The notes below the pieces were generated by a model, which did not search any database, was not told the DNA's origin, and saw only the letters and a list, made by a program, of their open reading frames with translations. The translations under genes were made by a program, and so were the position numbers. 29,271 nt of DNA from Parafannyhessea sp902761955 (GTDB taxonomy: Bacteria; Actinomycetota; Coriobacteriia; Coriobacteriales; Atopobiaceae), in contig CACWMM010000038.1 of assembly GCA_902761955.1 (NCBI GenBank), positions 1-29,271 of the forward strand, given 5' to 3'. Shown piece after piece: positions 23,891-29,271 of the stretch. Numbering within the stretch: position 1 is the first letter of the stretch; every line of letters begins with the position of its first letter.

Positions 23891-25381
23891 ATGGGCGAGA
23901 AGTACATAGTCGCGCTCGACCAGGGCACCACGTCCTCGCGCGCCGTCCTGGTGGACCACGCGGGACGCATGGTCGACTGCGTGCAGCGCACGTACCCGCA
24001 GATCTACCCCAAGCCGGGCTGGGTGGAGCATAACCCGCAGGAGATCCTGTACTCGCAGCTCGGAAGCCTGACGGAGCTCGCGAGCCGCCACTCCCTCACC
24101 GCGGACAACGTCGCCGCCATCGGCATCGACAACCAGCGCGAGACCACGATCGTGTGGGACCCCACCACGGGCGAGCCCATCCACAACGCCATCGTCTGGC
24201 AGTGCCGCCGCACCGCGCCCATCATCGACGAGCTATGCGGCACGCAGGAAGCAAGGCGCATGGTCCAGGCGAAGACCGGGCTCCTGCCAGACGCGTACTT
24301 CTCGGCCAGCAAGATCAAGTGGCTGCTCGACAACGTGGGCGGGGCGCGGGAGCGTGCCGAGGCCGGCGAGCTCGTGTTCGGCACCGTGGACACGTGGCTC
24401 GTGTGGGTGCTCACGGGCGGGCTCGTGCACGCGACGGACCCCACGAACGCCAGCCGCACCATGCTGTACAACATCCACGAGGGCCGCTGGGACCAGGAGC
24501 TTCTGGACCTGTTTGGCATTCCCGCCTCCATGATGCCGGAGGTGCGGCCGTCCGCCTCGTTCTTTGGCGAGACGAGCTACCCGGGCATCCCGGCGGGCAT
24601 TCCCATCCGCGGCGTCGCCGGCGACCAGCAGTCCGCGCTGTTTGGCCAGTGCTGCTTCGAGCCCGGCCAGGCGAAGAACACGTACGGCACGGGCTGCTTC
24701 CTGCTCATGAACACGGGCGAGCAGGCGCCGGTCTCCAAGAACAACCTGGTCACGACCATAGCTGCCACGCCGCCGGACGCGCCGCGCGTGCAGTACGCGC
24801 TCGAGGGCAGCGTGTTCGTGGCAGGCGCCCTCATACAGTGGCTGCGCGACGAGATGCACCTCGTCCGCACCGCCGAGGAGACGGAGTTCCTGGCGCGCAG
24901 CGTCCCCGACACGGGCGGCGTGTATATCGTGCCAGCGTTCACCGGCCTGGGCGCCCCATACTGGAAGCCGGACGCGCGCGGGATCATCTGCGGCATCACC
25001 CGCGGCACCACGCCGGCGCACGTGGCGCGCGCCGCGCTCGAGGCGCTGGCGTACCAGACGTACGACCTCGCGCGGGCCATGGAGGCCGACGCCGGCGTCA
25101 CCCTGCGCGACCTGAACGTGGACGGCGGCGCATCGCGCAACGACTTCCTCATGCAGTTCCAGGCGGACGTCCTGCGCGCAAGCATCAGGCGCCCCCAGAA
25201 CATCGAGACCACGTCCCTTGGGGCCGCGTACCTTGCGGGCCTCGCAAGCGGATTCTGGTCCGGAACGCAAGATCTTCTCGCCCTGCGCTCCTCCGACGAC
25301 GTGTTCCGTCCTACCATGGGCAAGGAAGACGTTGCCGGCCTCTTGGCCGGCTGGAAGGACGCGATTAGGAGATCGATGTAG
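23891..25381 (+). CDS. glpK: Glycerol kinase
   Basis: Phosphorylates glycerol to sn-glycerol 3-phosphate with ATP. It has the normal length of 496 residues. It has the FGGY-family N-terminus A-L-D-Q-G-T-T-S-S-R-A, then N-Q-R-E-T-T and the C-terminal F-T-G-L-G-A-P-Y-W with G-A-A-Y-L-A-G. The loop carrying the HPr-phosphorylated histidine in many Gram-positive glycerol kinases is present (around S-F-F-G-E-T-S-Y-P-G-I-P-A-G) but has no histidine there, so PTS activation by that route is unlikely. It starts one base after the lipase stop. The peptidase gene begins directly after its TAG. No glpF or glpD is in the window. Confidence 0.97.
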   Translation: MGEKYIVALDQGTTSSRAVLVDHAGRMVDCVQRTYPQIYPKPGWVEHNPQEILYSQLGSLTELASRHSLTADNVAAIGIDNQRETTIVWDPTTGEPIHNAIVWQCRRTAPIIDELCGTQEARRMVQAKTGLLPDAYFSASKIKWLLDNVGGARERAEAGELVFGTVDTWLVWVLTGGLVHATDPTNASRTMLYNIHEGRWDQELLDLFGIPASMMPEVRPSASFFGETSYPGIPAGIPIRGVAGDQQSALFGQCCFEPGQAKNTYGTGCFLLMNTGEQAPVSKNNLVTTIAATPPDAPRVQYALEGSVFVAGALIQWLRDEMHLVRTAEETEFLARSVPDTGGVYIVPAFTGLGAPYWKPDARGIICGITRGTTPAHVARAALEALAYQTYDLARAMEADAGVTLRDLNVDGGASRNDFLMQFQADVLRASIRRPQNIETTSLGAAYLAGLASGFWSGTQDLLALRSSDDVFRPTMGKEDVAGLLAGWKDAIRRSM

Positions 25382-26611
25382 ATGGACCTCTTCGTCACCC
25401 AGGCCATCAGGCGCTACGTACGGGACTCGCACGCGGAGGCGCTGGAGCTTCTGCGCACGCTGGCGCGGATTCCCGCGCCGTCGCACCACGAGGAGCAGCG
25501 CGCAAGCTTCATCGCGGGGTGGCTTCACGCGCACGGCGCGCGCAACGTGCGCGTGGACGACGAGAAGAACGTGCTGTGCCTGCTGATGAACCCCCGCGTG
25601 AGGCGCGAGGCGCACCACGACGCGCAGACGCTTGCCGAGAGCGTGAAGAACCACACGCTCACGATGTACGCCGCCCACACCGACGTCGTGTTTCCCGACA
25701 CGACGGAGCTGCCGCTTCGCGAGGACGACGTGCGCATGTGGGCGCCGGGCGTGGGCGACGACACCGCGAACCTCGTGAACCTGCTGATGGCGACGAAGTT
25801 CCTGCTGCAGAACCCGCTTGCGCTGGACAGGGCCACGCGCAAGGGCAACATCCTAGTGGTTGCGAATACCTGCGAGGAGGGCCTTGGCAACCTCGCGGGA
25901 ACGCGCAACCTGTTTGACGAGGTGGGCGACTGCGTGGACCGATACTTCTCGTTCGACCTGTACCTTCCGCAGTGCATTTCCGTGTGCGTGGGGTCTGAGC
26001 GCTACCAGATAGACGTGGAGTGCACGGGCGGCCACTCGTACCACGACTTTGGCAACGCGAACGCCATCGAGGAGGTCTGCTCGATCATAGAGGACCTGTA
26101 CCGCATAAACCCGCCGACCGACGTGATGGACGGCGCGCACACCACCATGAACGTGGGCAAGATCGAGGGCGGCACCACCATCAACTCCATCCCGTCGCAC
26201 GCGATGGCGAAGTTCGAGTTCAGGTCTTCCTCGCGCGAGAACATCGAGGTCATGCGCGCGTTCTTCGAGAGCGTGATCGAGAGGCACCGCCACGAGCTCC
26301 TGAAGCGCGATGACGCCGGCAAGATCACGGTCACGACGCTGGGCGTGCGCCCGTACGCGAACGGCGTGGACGACGAGGCGCTGCGGAGGATGACGGAGAG
26401 AAGCGCCGCCATCGTGAGGCGCGTGACGGGTGGGGACCCAGACCTGAGGCCGGCCTCCACGGACGCGAACGTCCCGCTGTCCCTGGGGATTCCCGCGAAC
26501 ACGATAGGCACCGTGCGCGGCGCGAAGCTCCACACCCGCGGGGAGTGGATCGAGAAGGAGAGCCTGAAGGAGGGCCTCGAGGTGGTGCTGCGGCTGATGC
26601 TGGGAGACTAG
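25382..26611 (+). CDS. M20-family metallopeptidase (PepT-like)
   Basis: A 409-residue cytoplasmic di-zinc peptidase. Metal ligands are visible in order: A-A-H-T-D (His99, Asp101), G-V-G-D-D (Asp126), C-E-E-G with catalytic Glu165 and metal Glu166, and the C-terminal L-H-T-R-G-E (His384). A dimerisation domain lies between about 205 and 320 (C-T-G-G-H-S-Y, N-V-G-K-I-E-G-G-T-T-I-N-S-I-P). It resembles tripeptidase T-like or M20/M42 enzymes. Its ATG follows the glpK stop without a gap, so it belongs to the same operon, although no metabolic link to glycerol is evident. Substrate unknown. Confidence 0.88.
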   Translation: MDLFVTQAIRRYVRDSHAEALELLRTLARIPAPSHHEEQRASFIAGWLHAHGARNVRVDDEKNVLCLLMNPRVRREAHHDAQTLAESVKNHTLTMYAAHTDVVFPDTTELPLREDDVRMWAPGVGDDTANLVNLLMATKFLLQNPLALDRATRKGNILVVANTCEEGLGNLAGTRNLFDEVGDCVDRYFSFDLYLPQCISVCVGSERYQIDVECTGGHSYHDFGNANAIEEVCSIIEDLYRINPPTDVMDGAHTTMNVGKIEGGTTINSIPSHAMAKFEFRSSSRENIEVMRAFFESVIERHRHELLKRDDAGKITVTTLGVRPYANGVDDEALRRMTERSAAIVRRVTGGDPDLRPASTDANVPLSLGIPANTIGTVRGAKLHTRGEWIEKESLKEGLEVVLRLMLGD

Positions 26612-26686
26612 CCCCTACGCGCAGCGACAGCGGCGGAGGCTACGTACCCCGAGTGGCTCCCGGGCAACGTCCCCGTGCGAGCAGGG

Positions 26687-26708
26687 ACGCCTTGCACCAG
26701 GGCGTTTT
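26687..26708 (+). terminator. Terminator of the hydrolase-glpK-peptidase operon
   Basis: ACGCC / GGCGT stem with a 9-base loop, then TTTT, 75 bases after the peptidase stop. An alternative pairing (CGTCCC upstream with GGGACG) would disrupt it. The T run overlaps the next promoter. Confidence 0.6.
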
Positions 26709-26734
26709 GAATGTGGTCTGTCATGCATTATCAT
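26707..26734 (+). promoter_or_regulatory. Promoter of the PASTA protein gene
   Basis: TTGAAT (26707-26712), 16 bases, TATCAT (26729-26734). A good sigma-70-type pair, with about 30 bases of leader to the GTG start. Confidence 0.65.
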
Positions 26735-26772
26735 GGGACAGATGGCTATTGGACCGGACATGGGGTGATGTA

Positions 26773-27834
26773 GTGGCAGCTGACGACGCACGGAGCGACT
26801 CCGCCAAGCCGGACACGACCGCAGACGACGCACGAACACCTCAGGTGCCGGAAGAGGCGGAGCCGAAAAGGCCGAAGCATGCTGCCCCGCCGAAAGCGGA
26901 GCCAAGGCCCGAGGCAGAGCCGGAGACTGCGCCGGAGCCTGAGGCAGAGCCGGAGCACGAGACCGAACCGGAGCCCGAGGCAGAGCGGGAGCCTGGGGAC
27001 ACGGGAAAGATCTACGTGCCGAAGACGGAGTACACCGCACCGGCCAAGGCCACGAGCGAGCTGGACGCCAGGAAGCGGTCCATGACGATCAGAGCGGTCC
27101 TTCTCGTCGTGCTTGCCGCCATCCTGGGGTCGACACTCATAGTCACAAGGTGCTTTGGCCTGCTGAGCGGCACGACGGTGCCGAGCGTCATTGGCTACGG
27201 GGAGGAGCGGGCGCGCGCGACCCTGGAGCGGAAGGGTCTTAAGGTAAAGGTCGAGGAGCAGGAGACGGAGCGTGTCTCTGACAAGGGACACGTGCTTTCC
27301 ACGGAGCCGGCGGCCGACGAGTCCGTAGGCCCCGGCGGCACCGTGACGATCGTGGTGGGCACCGTGACCCAGGAGACGCAGGACGCGCCGAACCTCGTGG
27401 GGCTTTCCAAAACGGATGCCGCGAACGCCATCATGCAGACGAACTTCTTCGTGCAGGACGACGTGATGTACGCGTACTCGAGCACCGTGCCCGCCGGGAC
27501 GGTGATAAGCCAGGCTCCGCAGGCGGGCAGCGAGAGGATCCGTGGCACCGCCATCGACCTGATCGTATCTGACGGGCCGAACCCCGCCGGAACCGACGGC
27601 GACCACGCGAGCGAGAGCGACAAGAACACCGTCACCATCCCGGACGTGGAGGGCATGACCTACCAGAACGCCGTTACGCTGCTGAGGGGCATGGGTTTGA
27701 AGAGCGCGCGCGGAAAGGACGTTCTGGACTACGGCATCCCCGCGGGCATGGTCTCGAGCGTGTCGCCCGCCGTTGGCGACGAGGCCGAGGTGGGGTCGAC
27801 CGTGACCGTCTACGTCGCGAAGTCGGACGAGTAG
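26773..27834 (+). CDS. Single-pass membrane protein with three PASTA domains and no kinase domain
   Basis: A 353-residue protein. The N-terminal about 105 residues are acidic and Pro/Glu-rich (repeated P-E-A-E-P) and should be cytoplasmic. A single membrane segment lies at about 106-126 (V-L-L-V-V-L-A-A-I-L). Three extracellular PASTA repeats follow, at about 134-198 (V-P-S-V-I-G), 203-271 (A-P-N-L-V-G) and 287-350 (I-P-D-V-E-G-M). PASTA domains bind peptidoglycan or lipid II. The same order is found in Ser/Thr kinases such as PknB, but the kinase is missing, so it is a cell-wall sensor or anchor of another kind. I chose the GTG at 26773 because it follows GGGGTGATGTA and the promoter; a longer reading starts inside the previous gene. 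Confidence 0.85.
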   Translation: MAADDARSDSAKPDTTADDARTPQVPEEAEPKRPKHAAPPKAEPRPEAEPETAPEPEAEPEHETEPEPEAEREPGDTGKIYVPKTEYTAPAKATSELDARKRSMTIRAVLLVVLAAILGSTLIVTRCFGLLSGTTVPSVIGYGEERARATLERKGLKVKVEEQETERVSDKGHVLSTEPAADESVGPGGTVTIVVGTVTQETQDAPNLVGLSKTDAANAIMQTNFFVQDDVMYAYSSTVPAGTVISQAPQAGSERIRGTAIDLIVSDGPNPAGTDGDHASESDKNTVTIPDVEGMTYQNAVTLLRGMGLKSARGKDVLDYGIPAGMVSSVSPAVGDEAEVGSTVTVYVAKSDE

Positions 27835-27913
27835 GGACGCCTGCCAGCCGAAACGAGCGTGGGAACGGAACGTGTGGCATTATTGAGGGGCAGCACGAAC
27901 GCCACCTGACCTG

Positions 27914-27919
27914 TATACT
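27914..27919 (+). promoter_or_regulatory. Candidate -10 (TATACT) of the zinc-ribbon membrane protein
   Basis: TATACT 34 bases before the ATG at 27953; no clear -35. It may also be read through from the PASTA gene, as no terminator is seen in 27835-27912. Confidence 0.5.
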
Positions 27920-27952
27920 CTTTAAGAATCCCTAACGAGACCTTGGAGAGCC

Positions 27953-29104
27953 ATGTTCCCGAAGTTCTGCCCGAAATGCGGCGCACCACTAAAACCCGGC
28001 CAGGAGTTCTGCATGGAGTGCGGAACCCACCTGGACGCCTGGCAGGACGACGATGCCATCGAGCCGGAGCTCGGGGACGCCGAGGAGGCCGTGGCGGAGG
28101 ACGACCCGACGCTGGTCGTGACCGAGCCCGCAAAGGACGAGGCCGCAGGCGGAGAGGCGGAGGCGGCGGAGTCCGCGCAGGACGTCCCCGCAGCGGCACA
28201 CCACCTGCGCCAAGGCGATGCCACCGAACAAGCCGCCCCGCAGGACGGTGCGTCGTACCTGCCCGAACTTCCGAACTACGGAAAGTCCCAGGGCTTCGAC
28301 GTGATCGACGCGTCGAGCTCGCCCATGAGGGCGCCTGTTGGCACGAACCCGACCGAGTCGCGCTTCGAAAGGTCCGACAGCTTCTGGACGTCTGACAAGA
28401 GGGTTCCCATCGCCATCATCGCGGCAACGGCCGTGCTGGTGCTGCTGATCTTTTTGGCGTCCTCCTGCGGAACCGACTTCAGCGACCCGCAGGCGAGCAA
28501 GGTCACTTCGCGCGTGGGCAGCGAGCAGACATCCGAGAGTTCCGCGAAAAAGGACGGCTCCTCCTCTTCGAAGGACGAGAAGAGCTCCTCCAAGAAGAGC
28601 TCGAAGAAATCCTCCAAGAAGAGCAAGAAAAAGGATCCCGACGCAGGTCTGACCGACGAGGAGAAGACCGAGAAGAAGGCCATCAAGCAGTACTCCGACA
28701 AGCTTGCGGACTACCGCTCGAAGGTGGACGCGGCGGTGTCCGACTACAAGACGCTGTACACGGCGGACCGTGCGCAGCGCACGGCGAAGCGCGAGGAGGT
28801 GCAGGGCCTCATCTCGCAGCTCCAGGCGGACCTCGACGCGAACAACGCCCTCGCCTACCAGGAGACCGCCCCGTTCTATCGCGCGTGGATCGCAACGGGC
28901 AACTGCTACAACGACCTGCTGACGGCGGCACAGAGGGTGGACAACGCCTGGGCGATCGACCTTGGGTTCAACTACCCCTCGTACTATCCCGAGACGCTGC
29001 AGACGCCGTTTGAGCAGAGCACGTCCGAGGGCGGCGACATCTATCAGGCCCTGGCGGACTACGACAGCAACTACGCCCAGATCAGCTTCGAGAAGAGCGC
29101 GTAG
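27953..29104 (+). CDS. Zinc-ribbon membrane protein with Ser/Lys-rich linker
   Basis: A 383-residue protein. N-terminal zinc ribbon F-C-P-K-C-G...F-C-M-E-C-G (about 5-25), an acidic Ala/Glu-rich region to about 140, one membrane segment at about 151-172, then a Ser/Lys-rich linker (about 189-229, runs of S-S-K-K). A predicted helical C-terminal domain follows (about 230-383), with Y-S-D-K-L-A-D-Y-R and D-L-G-F-N-Y-P-S-Y-Y-P. The zinc ribbon should be cytoplasmic and the linker and C-terminal domain outside. GGAGAG lies before the ATG. It follows the PASTA gene on the same strand. Similar zinc-ribbon/TM proteins of unknown function are common in Actinobacteria and Firmicutes; no specific role can be given. 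Confidence 0.8.
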   Translation: MFPKFCPKCGAPLKPGQEFCMECGTHLDAWQDDDAIEPELGDAEEAVAEDDPTLVVTEPAKDEAAGGEAEAAESAQDVPAAAHHLRQGDATEQAAPQDGASYLPELPNYGKSQGFDVIDASSSPMRAPVGTNPTESRFERSDSFWTSDKRVPIAIIAATAVLVLLIFLASSCGTDFSDPQASKVTSRVGSEQTSESSAKKDGSSSSKDEKSSSKKSSKKSSKKSKKKDPDAGLTDEEKTEKKAIKQYSDKLADYRSKVDAAVSDYKTLYTADRAQRTAKREEVQGLISQLQADLDANNALAYQETAPFYRAWIATGNCYNDLLTAAQRVDNAWAIDLGFNYPSYYPETLQTPFEQSTSEGGDIYQALADYDSNYAQISFEKSA

Positions 29105-29109
29105 CGCAC

Positions 29110-29124
29110 GGGCGAGTGACGCCC
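29110..29124 (+). terminator. Short hairpin after the zinc-ribbon membrane protein gene
   Basis: GGGCG, five-base loop, CGCCC, 6 bases after the stop; no T run. Confidence 0.4.
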
Positions 29125-29175
29125 GCACGCATAGGGACGTTTGAATTGCGGACGCAGTGGGGCCGGACGGCGTTG

Positions 29176-29271
29176 TGAACTGCGTCCCAAAACTTGGACG
29201 GCCAAATAGAGACTAAGCCGTATTCAGGGACTGATTCCGGAACTCCTCCGGGGTCAGTCCCTTCAGTTTAA
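29176..29271. mobile_element. Right end of an IS3-family (IS150-like) insertion sequence, truncated by the window
   Basis: From 29176 the sequence TGAACTGCGTCCCAAAACTT continues to GGACG and resembles the IS150-group terminal inverted repeat (TG-x-ACTG...GGACG). The transposase reading frame ends inside this end on the minus strand, as expected for the right end of an IS3 element. The left end and target duplication are outside the window. Confidence 0.75.
29213..29271 (-). CDS. IS3-family transposase (OrfB), C-terminal fragment
   Basis: Only the last 18 codons and the stop lie in the window: K-L-K-G-L-T-P-E-E-F-R-N-Q-S-L-N-T-A. The L-K-G-L-T-P-E-E-(Y/F)-R-N-Q-S-L ending is characteristic of IS3-family OrfB (rve integrase) proteins. 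The gene continues beyond the right edge, so whether it is intact cannot be judged. Confidence 0.8.
   Translation of the reverse strand, partial: KLKGLTPEEFRNQSLNTA

Larger units (their letters stand above)
2063..25283. repeat. Dispersed decamer GGGCGAGAAG, ten exact copies
   Basis: Plus-strand copies start at 2063, 3711, 14930, 16667 and 23893. Copies as CTTCTCGCCC start at 8550, 12545, 15383, 16691 and 25274. Six are in genes (ATPase, GH13, pheT, HAD pseudogene, glpK twice) and four are intergenic. Two sites are inverted pairs: 16667-16700, and 8550-8569 with one shortened copy. Near matches with one difference are at about 697, 6934, 11085 and 8560. Confidence 0.8.

Noticed and set aside
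26773..27834. PknB-type Ser/Thr kinase
   Set aside because: Only the membrane segment and PASTA repeats are present; no kinase motifs (VAVK, HRD, DFG) are seen.
1..29271. CRISPR array, tRNA or rRNA genes, prophage
   Set aside because: No regularly spaced repeats, cloverleaf sequences, rRNA stretches or phage structural genes were recognised.

Overview
The window looks like chromosomal DNA from a high-GC member of the Coriobacteriia (Actinobacteria), probably an Olsenella/Atopobium-like anaerobe. This rests on the G+C-rich codon use, a T-box in front of pheST, a D-lactate dehydrogenase next to pyruvate kinase, and several proteins of the kind found in that group (zinc-ribbon MscL, kinase-less PASTA protein, small C-x-C-x-x-C-x-x-C protein). 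The species assignment is an inference; no rRNA or tRNA gene is visible.

Layout. 1-3.8 kb (minus): a P-type Ca2+-type ATPase starting at a TTG codon, followed 6 bases later by rsgA, which is frameshifted and internally deleted and runs off the left edge. 3.8-4.3 kb (minus): a small cysteine-motif protein. 4.5-7.3 kb (plus): D-lactate dehydrogenase and pyruvate kinase, the end of fermentative glycolysis. A cre/LacI-type operator and a terminator-like hairpin lie in the pyk leader. 7.3-7.8 kb (plus): an ArsC/Spx-family protein. 7.8-10.8 kb (minus): a GH13 amylase, a GntR/UTRA regulator and a zinc-dependent phospholipase C-like protein. 10.9-14.9 kb (minus): pheS-pheT under a phenylalanine T-box riboswitch. 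15.0-17.7 kb (minus): a frameshifted Cof-type HAD phosphatase, an orphan PTS EIIA and a ROK glucokinase. 17.9-20.9 kb (plus): an operon of M32 carboxypeptidase, D-aminoacyl-tRNA deacylase and MscL with a zinc ribbon. 20.9-21.8 kb (minus): a macro-domain hydrolase coupled to a 91-residue cysteine protein. 21.9-26.7 kb (plus): a spermidine-synthase-like protein, then a tight operon of monoglyceride-lipase-like hydrolase, glycerol kinase and M20 peptidase. 26.7-29.1 kb (plus): two single-pass membrane proteins, one with three PASTA domains and one with an N-terminal zinc ribbon. 29.18 kb to the end: the right end of an IS3-family (IS150-like) element, cut by the window edge.

The genes mostly serve carbon and energy metabolism (glucan and glycerol entry, glucokinase, pyruvate kinase, lactate formation), translation (pheST, dtd, rsgA) and envelope functions. 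No phage, CRISPR array or large defence island is visible. The most unusual signals are a decamer, GGGCGAGAAG, found ten times in both orientations and in coding and non-coding DNA; two conserved genes broken at GC-rich inverted repeats; the pyk leader; and the macro-domain/cysteine-protein pair.
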